Positions 1 to 9,161 of a stretch of DNA of 64,000 bases are shown in pieces. The stretch covers positions 1,674,001 to 1,738,000 of the forward strand of contig JBLDXI010000029.1 in assembly GCA_047495785.1 (NCBI GenBank), written 5' to 3'. The translations under genes and the position numbers were made by a program. The DNA is from Lepidodermella squamata (Eukaryota; Gastrotricha). The notes beneath the pieces are model-generated. The model did no database searches. It was not told the DNA's origin and was given only the letters and a program-made list of their open reading frames with translations. How positions within the stretch are numbered: the stretch's first letter is position 1; every line of letters begins with the position of its first letter.

Positions 1-860
1 CCCGCTGCCAATTTTGGAACCCGGCAAATTTCTGGAATAATATGATTTTGGTGTCAGCCATGTGCTTGCGTTATTATTCTCCCTTCTTTCAACCTTCACG
101 AATCAAAAGTTAAAAATATATCGAAGCTGAAGCTTTTCATGTATAATCCGAACTGTAATATTGGTTTGATTTATACTATCAGCAACATAAAGAGAGTCTG
201 TATTAAACTAAGAGAATTAACAGTGCAACACTTTCGGGTCTGACTAGTCCCGTTAGAAATAGTCTCATTCCAAGAAAATCCGCTTCAGGCTGTATTAGCT
301 AAATTTCACCTTAATTGTATGAAATAATAGTTCAAATTGAATGTTCTCTTCTGCCCATGTTGTAAGCAGGCGCAGACAAATCAGAGCCACGAAAACCTTA
401 AAAATCCGAATTGATTTCGAATTTCGAATTCGAACTTTGATCACACTTTCGAAAATGTGATATCAATTAAAAAATATCAGGTTAAACTAAAATTTACACA
501 TTTGCTTCGATCACATCCCCCACTGTGTACACGCGTAACGCAGAATAGCAGGTCAAACAAATAAATAATAAATAAATTATAATGGGGTTTGCAGCCGCAG
601 TCATTTGAATCCATGCAACTGGCGTGGCTTGGTCATTTTTTTTATTAATTTATTGTAACAATGGCAAACAAATAGTAACTGCCAGTAAAGCAGTTCACAG
701 CAGAATTATCGGGCTAATACGTTTTCTAAACAGCTGATTTTCTTCTTTCCAAAGTGAGATTCAGAATTGGGGGACCGGAGAATCGGGGAGGAATAAAAAC
801 ACCCAAAGTACTGGAGAGCTGTTCGAGTTGAGAGCAGGTTCTACGTCAGAACAAGCTTGC

Positions 861-1262
861 CAAATTGTTCGCGTGGTTGAGGTCCATGTTAAAGAAAACC
901 TTTCTATTAGTTTGTGAGCGTGATAGAACGTGATGTACGTGATTGCGCGTGCCATCACGCTTGTGCAATTACTTGATTAGCGAGATTGTATGCACTCGAA
1001 AGCATAAGAAAATACAAATTACCATAGAATACTCAATGTTCAACACTATTTCTATATCATAGATTAAGCCCTCCTTTCTCCTCCTTTCGCCATTCCCCAC
1101 ACGACGTTAAGGGCATCTTCCTCACAAGTCAGCTAGCTAACTTATTCGCGTTGTTATGGTCCAATTAAAAAAATCCTGTCTAGCAGTTCGTGAACCCTGT
1201 ACGTGATAGCGCATAGCAAAGGAGGGGGCGCGGAGAAAGGCGGGCTTGAAATCTATGTTATG
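861..1262. repeat. Dispersed repeat, two diverged direct copies
   Basis: Two related segments lie here, about 861-960 and 1139-1262. Both carry a recognisable order of words: a TTCGCGT box, GGTCCA, an A-rich stretch, then GTACGTGAT and a GCGC run. A third copy in inverted orientation lies at about 5858-5985, on the far side of the receptor gene at 1835-5705. The 1139-1262 and 5858-5985 copies match closely over more than 100 bp when one is reverse-complemented. No coding sequence is seen in the repeat, and the element class is unknown. Confidence 0.7.
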
Positions 1263-1372
1263 GCTATCTAAGTTCAACCATTTAGTGGTTCCACGATGTC
1301 ATATTACTTCATAATACAATTATAGACTCCTACTCATACAATATCATACATGTATATAGTAATTTCCTCCAG

Positions 1373-1577
1373 TACACCAGAAAAAATATTACCCTATTTT
1401 ATCTACCGAATGCATGAATTTAGTTTCGGTATCTGAATTCATGCTTTCAGTAGATAAATATCTGCATTTTTGTAGATGAATTAGGGTGATTTTGGGCATG
1501 ATCATAAATGCTGAAAATCGGTAAATTAGGAAGTCCCATTTTCTAGCACCCCACTTAGGGTGATTTTTTCTGGTGTA
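1373..1577. mobile_element. MITE with TA target duplication
   Basis: A 201-bp element (1375-1575) has terminal inverted repeats starting CACCAGAAAAAAT and ending with its complement CTGGTG, flanked on both sides by TA. Inside, a second inverted pair centres on TATCTACCGAATGCATGAAT and its near complement, so most of the element can fold on itself. There is no ORF. A TA duplication and short TIRs fit a non-autonomous Tc1/mariner-type element; the parent family is not identifiable here. Confidence 0.75.
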
Positions 1578-1834
1578 ATGATATCAGAAATAAAAACAAA
1601 TCTGCTAGTGAAAAAACTGATAACATAGCTTCCTTGCGTCCGAAACGTCGCCTGAATTATAAATTGTGATTTCACAATAAATTAAGGAAACCCAACCCCA
1701 ACACCGGTTTCTTGAAGGGCTCGACGCTGCTACATCACACACATAAAATCAAGTTTTGAATATTATATTTGTGAAAAGTTGGAGAAAAAGTATAGCCTTC
1801 ATCTATTTCCGGGTGGCAGGGCCACGCCTGTGTA

Positions 1835-4800
1835 CTAACGAATTCCATATCCTTCGAATCGGTGATTGCCGCGCAGAACTTTTGTTGCTAGATGCAGCTC
1901 GCTGTTGGTAAACTTTTGCCATTCTCGGCAAAAAAGTGTGCTGATCGGGACGGCGGAAAACCCAAGTGAATACCAGGCCACGGTGGCCGTCAATGCAGAA
2001 GGTTGCGTCCAAAATATGCCAGCTGTAGCAATCTCAGCTACGACAAAAACTGTGCAGCCATACAAACAGATTTTCAGATACTTCGTGTCAGCAATGACCC
2101 CTGGCTTCTGTAAAAGTTATTCCATTGAGAAGCGAAATCAATGAATGAAACAAAATTACCGTTCTTAACAGGAGAATCAGAAACGTCGATCTCAGAATTG
2201 CAATGACATTTGCAACTGCGATCACTGCAATGATACCCTGAGTAACAGCTGTGTTCATGTTTACGGAGCATGAGTAATAAGAAAATTGGTAAGCAATGCT
2301 AGTGAATCTCGACGAGGGTGGAAGTTGTGATTTTACTATCGCAATAGATATTGGTCTAATGCCAAACCAAATGACCAGAGAAGCCGCGATTAGGCTTGTA
2401 TAACCGATGATGAAGCTGACCCCTTTCTTCGTCAACCTCACAACTTCCTTCTGCAAAAAAATATTCGAGGAGCGAACCGATGACATTGTGAGCATGTAAC
2501 GATCAGCGAGTATTGATGCAATTTCTAGCTTCACGTATAGACTTCCAAAAATCATGGAGAACCCAAGAAAAAGAAGAATATAGGAAAATGTACAACTCCA
2601 TCCTATGTTACTTCCGCTCCAAGTTGCTATGAAGAAAACATGACACTGAATCAACAAGCATCCAATCAGGATCGCAAAGTTAACGGCTGGCAAGATTCTT
2701 ATCGAGCCCAAGTAACGTTTGCTAATAATTTTGAGGCGGAGTAATCCAATCGTTATAATGACAAACACCAAACCAGTGGCTGATATAAAATGTAATATAT
2801 TTACTCATGCTTAAAATTTAAATCCAACCTACCGTAGAGCGATCCGCCAACGTATGCATCAATTAGAGGCTTCATGATAACAATGATTTTGAGGCTGTCT
2901 GGTGGTGGATTGCCATCATAAGTGCTCCAGATTACTGGACTTCTCGCAACAACTTTGTATCCCATCTCGTTGTCCTGCTGATAAGCAAGAACGGGAACTA
3001 AGCCCCACCCGCCCAGCGAATTCTGGCGCATCTGGGAAATGGCAGTCAAGGAATACCCTGCCGACCATCCTTTCGCCTCCATATCAGGATCCAATGGGTA
3101 GTCATTGATTAAACCGCGAAAGCCAACGTTATAAATGCTCGTCTCCATTACACGGATGAAGTCATTACCTGACTTCTTGAATTTCTCGCCTCCGGTGACC
3201 CAGTCTGAAAGCGTCTCATTACCTAATGAAATGTGGTGGAATTTAATTTCGGGTATATTTACACTTTTAATTTACGTTGATTGAGTAGTTTCTCCGTTTC
3301 ATTTAGCCAAAAAGCCGTGAATAGTATGTTTTCATACATTCGAAGTGGGTTACTTATCGAGCTAGTGATGCGTGGCGGGTTTTCGATTCGATCATCCATG
3401 ATTGAGTCAAAGTCACGAGCTGACAATCCCGTGATGTCCGTCATGTTTCCATCGGCCAGTTCGGTGTTAGTGAGAACTGTGAGGAAAAAGGTGTATCGCA
3501 GCATCTCGACCAGCATTTCGGTAGTACACCACTGTCGAGTCAAAGGCGCGTTTGAGTAGTCGCCTGGAGTGGCAACAGAGGTGGCAATAAAGACATAATT
3601 GGGACCATAAACCCCTGTTTTGTACAGCAAGCATAAATAATCCACGGAATAATCGCCAGGTACAACGATTATTCGGGCGTCATTTACTGTTGCTTCCTCA
3701 ATTGCTCTCGCCATCCTTGCTAACGGGTCTGGGCAGGGATAAGACAGATCGACCGCAGCGTATCCAACGAGGGTCAAGTTTAGGTGATCCATCTCGCTGA
3801 GGAGTCTTCGTTCACGCTTGAAAATGCACAGTCACTATCTGGTATTTAAGATTACTTTCTTATCAGTTACCTCAAGCAACTGAGCTGCGTCTGAATTTAT
3901 TTGATTGATGAATGCGGCCCTTGTCCAACCGTTTTGCTTCATGAAGTGGGCGATCGCTGCTTGTCTGTCGACAAATGTTGTTCCGAAAGCGTAAAATGCT
4001 CGATTTAAGGCGCGGTCACTCATAATATCAGCATTTGCATAACAGGCAGACTGCAATCAAGCGTAGGTATATTATATAATATACGGAAGACAAAAAGGGT
4101 TTATAATCGCCTGAAGGCTTATATATTTCGGCCTGAGGCGCAGCACTATCAGCACTATTTAAACCCATATAACCTGATTGGCTTCCGTATATGTGTGTTA
4201 TCCGGGTCGAATCGTAAAATTTTCAGGGTTACTAGTATCGTATGGTACACTCTCGCAGAATTTCTATTGATTTGATTTGAAATTAAAAGATCCAACTTAA
4301 AAAAATCATGAAATTTGTTTCTTGCTCATTTTTTTCTCGCATTCTTCATTTTGCGAGTTTTTGGTTCGTTTTTCACAACGAATTTTCCGCATTTCTGGGA
4401 CGCCAAACAAATTGCTGGTGCTGAATCTTGCAATCGGGCTCTCGCACTGGTTCTGCTCGATTGGCTTCCGATGGCTATTAATGCGACTATCAATGGCAAC
4501 TCGGTTTGCAGAGCTGCTTCTAAATCGACGAAGAACACGATCGACGAAATCTTGAACGAATAGCTGCAATTTGTCACGGTTTCAGCAAACGCCCGACAAG
4601 ACTTGCTCGAATTCGTCTACTTCGCTCGATTCGCTGTGTCTTCTAGCTTTCACTGCCACAATCGATGCCGTGTTGCGATTTCTGGAATCCAATGCTGCCC
4701 GAGCTCTCTCGGATTTCATGGAAAGCTGGCCGATTGTTTTTTATTTCCGCGACATGTTGGACGAATTCTGCGCGAATTTCGCCAATTTCTGGACGAATTC

Positions 4801-5705
4801 TGCCCGAATTTCCCGAGCTCGTGGCTAAGTGCTGTTTGATTGGGGTGAATGCTGCCCGATTCGATGCCTGGCTTGTGCAATTTCTCCCGAAATTATGCCA
4901 AATTTTTCGCGATTCTTAATAAAATCGTTTTGGAGTGTTTGAAGTTTTTAGGGTTTCTCTTGTGTGTTTGACAAGTGGGGTTTTTGGTGATATTTTTTGG
5001 ACAGGCAGGGATTTTTTTGATATTTTTATATCAAAAAATGCCCGCCAGTTTAGAAAATATCAAAAAATTCCTGCTTGGAAGAAGGTTTTATGAGTTTATA
5101 ATTCGGCCATTAAGAAGGCATATTTTACGATACGATCCGGATAATAACCAGCAATAAACAAAAAATCTTATCGCATACCCCTGAAAAATTGTAATGATGG
5201 AAAACTGGTGGTTGTTTACGCCAGCCGCTGTTGAAACCTGCAAATACCGGCAACCGATCCAACTTTCCCGGCTCATGCAGTATTGGCATCAAACGGATTA
5301 AAGGGCTCGTGAAATACTATAAAGATGTGGACATCTTAGTTATAAATCTCTCTCCCTTTTTAAAGAAGGGTTACTAACCAACATATTCTCAGCCTCGTCG
5401 TATACATCAAGCACAAGTTCGTATTTTGGTAGTAGATTGGGGATCAGTTGCACGCGTTCAAGAGCCAATTGCATCGCCATGGAGCCAAGAGGACCTCTAG
5501 ACACCACCGGTGCGTAGGGGCTCATAGTCATGTTGTAGAAAAGTAAAGTGACTATGCCTATTTGCTTGCGAGAGGTCGTAGTTTGATTGCCTTGGGACGC
5601 TGTTAATCTAGCGGGCAACCTCGACTTGAGCATTGATAACTTGACTGTCTCGGTTTGAAGTATGGCTATGGCGAGTAACACGCAGACTCCGATTATTTTC
5701 CTCAT
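1835..5705 (-). CDS. GABA-B-like class C receptor, multi-exon
   Basis: Exons I can place, in coding order: 5705-5379, 4050-3871, 3816-3276, 3222-2833, 2779-2160, 2107-1835. The last four introns are 52-54 bp with GT-AG ends and keep the frame. Exon 1 gives a signal peptide (MRKIIGVCVLLAIAIL) and the start of an ANF-receptor-type ligand domain. Later exons give the rest of that domain and a 7TM_3 core. The core has the family hallmarks: a Cys before TM3 followed by FLGFSMIFGSLYVK, and ADTKYLKICLYG before TM7, close to the NDSKYIGMSVY region of GABA-B receptors. About 50 residues of the ligand lobe, expected between exons 1 and 2, are not found in the 1.3-kb intron 4051-5378; joining the flanking exons stays in frame. 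The gene may be intact with an unrecognised exon, or damaged. It is related to the intronless array at 21-44 kb. Confidence 0.75.
4051..5378. other. Long intron of the receptor gene, repeat-filled
   Basis: This interval contains an inverted repeat at 4079-4192 (ATATACGGAAG facing CTTCCGTATAT). It also holds a stretch around 4740-4815 with repeated GAATTCTGC-CGAATTT words, and a strong hairpin at 5003-5085 built on GGGATTTTTTTGATAT. Open frames between 4306 and 4920 are compositional rather than domain-like. The exon expected for the missing part of the ligand domain was not found on the minus strand. Confidence 0.5.
4079..4192. repeat. Short foldback repeat, 114 bp
   Basis: ATATACGGAAG at the left end is matched by CTTCCGTATAT at the right end, and the similarity extends inward to the GGTTTAT/ATAACC words. 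It lies about 30 bp upstream of a receptor exon. It is probably a small MITE or its remnant. Confidence 0.5.
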
Positions 5706-5857
5706 TTTGTTGAAAAAAAGTGAGATTGATGGCGAATGCATGCAAGTGAATCTTTGGTCTCTTTCGAGTGCACACAATCTGACTAATCAGGTAATTGCAC
5801 AACGTACGTCACGTTCTATCCGCAGACAGGTTTTTTAACTTCAGCACTATTTCTGCA

Positions 5858-5985
5858 ACATAAATTGCAAGCCCGCCCTTCTCCGCGTCCCATCTTTTGT
5901 CACGCGCTATGCTATCACGTACAGGGTTCACGAACTGATAGCCAGGATATTTTTTAATTGGACCTTAACCACGCGAACAAGTTAT
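5858..5985. repeat. Inverted copy of the 1139-1262 repeat
   Basis: Reverse-complement match to 1139-1262, including CGTGATAGC/GCTATCACG, the TTCACGAACTG box and GGTCCAATTAAAAA. A further short match at 5790-5820 corresponds to about 905-950. Together the copies bracket the receptor gene in opposite orientation. Confidence 0.7.
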
Positions 5986-5991
5986 CATCAC

Positions 5992-6195
5992 CTCATCAGT
6001 ATATTTGCCAGCTTTCTTCATTTCATCACAAAACGCAACGAAATCGATTAGCTTTTCAACGTGATCTGGCGCTAGCTTCTGACAAGTCGTCGTTCTTATT
6101 CGAATCGTCATATTATGTCTTGTCAAGACTTTGGCGATCCAACCATTAGAGGCCCTAAATGGCGCATCAACCATCAACACCACACTCGGCGCGTA
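5992..6195 (-). pseudogene. Isolated ANF-receptor-type exon (relic)
   Basis: A 204-bp open segment with phase-0 ends is bounded by an acceptor (AAGGTTGCAG before it) and a donor (GTGATG after it). It encodes 68 residues including APFRASNGWIAKVLTRHN and VEKLIDFVAFCDEM. These resemble the ligand-domain segment that exon 3816-3276 of the neighbouring receptor gene encodes. No matching exons were found on either side, and the inverted dispersed repeat begins a few bases downstream. It is probably a leftover exon of a second receptor gene; an alternative first part of the neighbouring gene is possible. Confidence 0.45.
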
Positions 6196-6512
6196 CTGCA
6201 ACCTTGCTTGGTTTCCAAATGTAAAAACTGATTAAAATAACTGAAAATGACGTTGGGAACAATTCGGATCGCTCATTGGGATATCTCGATCGGCAATTGG
6301 GAGAAATTGCCTTATACGATACGACATACACATTGAAAAGCATGAATATCAAACACATGATTTCATGACAAAAACGTTATTTCGGGTCGCAAAAGTCCTT
6401 GTATTTCATGCCTCTGAAGTTAGGGCTCGATTCTGTCCCCAAATTCATTTCGCGTGCTGAGTTTCATGGGTTTGAAAACTCAATGTTGCCTTTTTTCCTG
6501 TGTTCTTAACGA

Positions 6513-6541
6513 GGGGGCTTATATTTCGATAACTACGGTAT
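6513..6541. repeat. Solo TIR-like fragment of the 54-kb MITE family
   Basis: The words GGCTTATATTTCG and CTACGGTA occur in the same order as in the right terminal repeat of the element at 54029-54416. No partner repeat is seen nearby. Confidence 0.4.
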
Positions 6542-6580
6542 TTGTATCATGCCTAACTGATAATATATGAGATTCTTATT

Positions 6581-6650
6581 CGGCACCTTTCGGCACCATT
6601 CGGCACCATTCGGCACCATTCGGCACCTTTCGGCACCATTCGGCACCACT
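6581..6650. repeat. 10-bp tandem repeat, seven copies
   Basis: Seven head-to-tail copies of CGGCACCATT, two of them ending TTT and the last ending ACT, are directly adjacent with no spacer. The array is followed by a degenerate CGGCCTTGCG unit. It is a simple tandem repeat in intergenic DNA. Confidence 0.95.
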
Positions 6651-6821
6651 CGGCCTTGCGCGCTGTTTAAACGCTGCGGAAAGATAGAAAGCGCTGAAGA
6701 ATAAATAAATAATAAAAAAATATAAATACATCTTCTATAAATATATAAAAAATAAAAAATATTATTTGTTTTGGCGTTTTTTTTGAATCGAAACGAGTCG
6801 TTGGTTACGAACAAAGAAGTC

Positions 6822-6873
6822 GGTAGCCGGTTACGACATAGGTAGCCGGTTACGGCATAGGTAGCCGGTTATG
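6822..6873. repeat. 19-bp tandem repeat, about 2.7 copies
   Basis: GGTAGCCGGTTACGACATA is followed by a copy with one change and then a partial third copy. It lies about 100 bp upstream of the start codon of the small membrane-protein gene at 6971. Confidence 0.85.
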
Positions 6874-6970
6874 AAGTCTCACTGTGCAGAGCTGCAACCG
6901 TTATTCACTAGAACTTTATCCATCGATATTCTGCGACTATTTCTTCTGCTACACACAGTTATTCACAGTT

Positions 6971-7294
6971 ATGCCGATTTTTAACCCGTTCCACGCATCC
7001 TCTTGGGTGTTGGGTGGCGAAAACATCCCAAAAAATAACTCTGACATTGTTGTCTCGACGACGCTACCTGTGCCTGCTACAAGCAATGACACAGTTCTTA
7101 ACTCAATTTTAAATCTCGGCTGTGAAACGCATGCTCTTGCGATAACGATTGCATGCTTATCCATAACTTTGATCGCTATGACTGCAGTCTTCCTTGGTTG
7201 GTACCTCCGACGATTTCGCTGTTGCTGCAAAGCTAAGCCTAGCTGGAGATCATATTCTAATGGCCATACTCCGCTCACCAATACCCGATTTTAA
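6971..7294 (+). CDS. Small single-pass membrane protein, unknown
   Basis: A 107-residue open frame from ATG. The first ~50 residues are polar with two or three N-glycosylation sequons (NNSD, SNDT). One hydrophobic segment follows (HALAITIACLSITLIAMTAV, extending to FLGWYL), and then a basic, cysteine-rich stop-transfer stretch (RRFRCCCKAK). This order fits a type III/I single-pass protein with possible palmitoylation of the CCC cluster. I recognise no family. Upstream in-frame extension lacks ATG. The frame may be part of a longer spliced gene, because a downstream acceptor-like TTTTCTCTCTAG lies at 7309-7320. Confidence 0.45.
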   Translation: MPIFNPFHASSWVLGGENIPKNNSDIVVSTTLPVPATSNDTVLNSILNLGCETHALAITIACLSITLIAMTAVFLGWYLRRFRCCCKAKPSWRSYSNGHTPLTNTRF

Positions 7295-7322
7295 GTTAAT
7301 AATTTTACATTTTCTCTCTAGC

Positions 7323-7484
7323 ATGAACGCATCAGCATTTTTAAAGTATTCTAATATGGACACTTCTATCTTCAGGTATGCCCCGCCCTACCAGCCGACG
7401 GAGGTCAAAATGCTCGCTGAGGTGTATCTGGCTCACCTCTTGATGGCGGTGTTATGGGGCTTCATGATGGGAAAGCTGATGTGA
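7323..7484 (+). CDS. Possible short membrane ORF or terminal exon
   Basis: Open from an ATG just after a CTCTCTAG acceptor-like site, with a second acceptor-like TATCTTCAG at 7367-7375. The second half (TEVKMLAEVYLAHLLMAVLW, ending GFMMGKLM) is a convincing membrane segment followed by TGA. It may be the last exon of a small membrane protein whose first exon I cannot assign. Function is unknown, and it could be chance. Confidence 0.3.
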   Translation: MNASAFLKYSNMDTSIFRYAPPYQPTEVKMLAEVYLAHLLMAVLWGFMMGKLM

Positions 7485-7717
7485 CATCTGACTACTGACA
7501 TTCCTGTGAATTATCTACTATCGTGAAATCTATCTGAAAATATTTGCAATATCTATTTACATTCGCCGTTTTACAGCGGTACCAGTGAACAAAATGAACC
7601 TGTTTGCGTTCTAGTTTAGTCAATATATTCGCAATGGAGTTACATTTTTGCAACATTTTACTCTCAATAATATCAATTAAAGAATTCCATTCCTGATGTT
7701 TTTTAGACTTTTTCATC

Positions 7718-8891
7718 ATGTTTGTTCTGCTTCTCATCGTTTCGATTGCGAGCTCATTTGCTGATCCTGCTTCCGACGATTTCAAACTTCTCGACATATT
7801 CAAGTTAGATGACGAGAGTGTGGACCATATCATCAATAAGCGCGATGTCGCAGTAGAAAAGCAAGATACGCCGGAATTGTTCGAGCTGATAAGTGGCATG
7901 CAGTACGTCAGCAGCTACAGATCAGGTCCCAATGAATGTTTTGCTAACTTCACAAATATTGGTAAATGCATGTGGTCTGGCCAGACTTTATTTTCAGTTT
8001 ATTTTTTACTTTGCAGCGGAGAAAATGTGCAAATGGCCACTGACGCCGTCAGTTTGGGACGAGCTATCCTTCAAAATGCTTTCATGCATTCATTCCCACA
8101 ACTGTCATTCAATCACTTGTGTAACGAGACTGGATGACGACGCAATAAGGACATGGGCAACGATGCTCGGAGTCATTAGCCCAATCTGCGCATACTTCAC
8201 GACAAACTTCTCAACTTTCGCGTTTTCACACACATCATCTTTGTTTGAATCGTATAGCGCTGACGGAAATACTGCTATGCAGTTCATGCATCGTTTGCTT
8301 CGATTTCTTGGCCAGTTTCGCCCCATTCAGTTTCTCGTTTGCCATTTTTGGCCATTTTACCAGTTTCAGCCGGTTTTCACTGCCACGCATTACATCCCTC
8401 ACGTGATTTTCATCATTTTTGCTATGTGGAAGCAGTCACAACGAGGTTTTATTGCCGCAACGGTGAGCTTAGCCATCGAGCTTTTTTATACTCGCATTAT
8501 TTCTTATTGGCTCGGCAGAATTCTTTCTTTGATTTATCTGGATTTTTACACCGTGTCAATCTTTACGAGATATTTTATTCTCTTCGCTTTCTTTGGCCTC
8601 AAATCATTCCTCTGTTTCTATTACCTGGGCAATTTTTGTATTTTCATCTGGTCAACAACTTTTCTATACATCCGAAATATGTTCAGAGGCGATAAAATAG
8701 TTCACATTGAAATTGATACCAAAACGGTAAATCCTGAAAGTGAAGCTAAAACAGTTCAATTTGTAATTGAGGCCAAGGCACAAGATGACACAAAAGAATG
8801 CTCCTGCATGCACGGTGGCTGCGTGGCAACTAAAACTGCATCTGGTTGCTCTGGCTGTGGCAGGAGAGTGTCAAGCAGAAAGCGCAAGTGA
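7718..8891 (+). CDS. Multi-pass membrane protein with signal peptide, unknown
   Basis: Two exons, 7718-7961 and 8017-8891, joined across a 55-bp intron (GTAAATG to TTTGCAG), give 372 residues. The start MFVLLLIVSIASSFA is a clear signal peptide. The following ~140 residues contain several Cys, and a sequon (NFT) is visible. The central part has about four hydrophobic segments, from HYIPHVIFIIFAMW to FCIFIWSTTFLYI. The C-terminal ~70 residues are polar, ending in a Cys-rich basic tail (CSCMHGGC, CSGCGRR). I cannot place it in a named family. Reading through without splicing would stop at 8137 and lose all membrane segments, so the splice is favoured. Confidence 0.55.
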
Positions 8892-9161
8892 ACGAAAATC
8901 TCTCAGTTTTTTCAACTATTATTTGTATCACCCAAAATACTTTTTCAATCTAATCATATTTCCGAGTCGAGATTTTTCTCGTACATTTTTCTTACGCTTC
9001 AATAACAAAATTTTCATTGCTTCTGTCATTTCTTCTTGATTAATTATTTCAGTTTCCTTATTGCGTTTCTTATAGCGGCTCATAAAAATGTCCTGTTAAT
9101 CCAATTAAACCTTCAGGAAAAATAGCTGAACGTTTGTTTTCCATTCTTAGAAAAATTTACC

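Larger units (their letters stand above)
1..1834. other. Gene-poor stretch downstream of receptor gene
   Basis: Apart from the dispersed repeat copies and the MITE annotated separately, I see no supported coding exon here. Short open frames on either strand lack splice context or a recognisable domain. The segment is AT-rich and lies 3' of the minus-strand receptor gene. Confidence 0.5.

Noticed and set aside
4315-4919. Several overlapping plus-strand open frames in the long receptor intron
   Set aside because: They overlap in different frames and arise from repeated GAATTC/CGAATTT words; no domain or consistent start.
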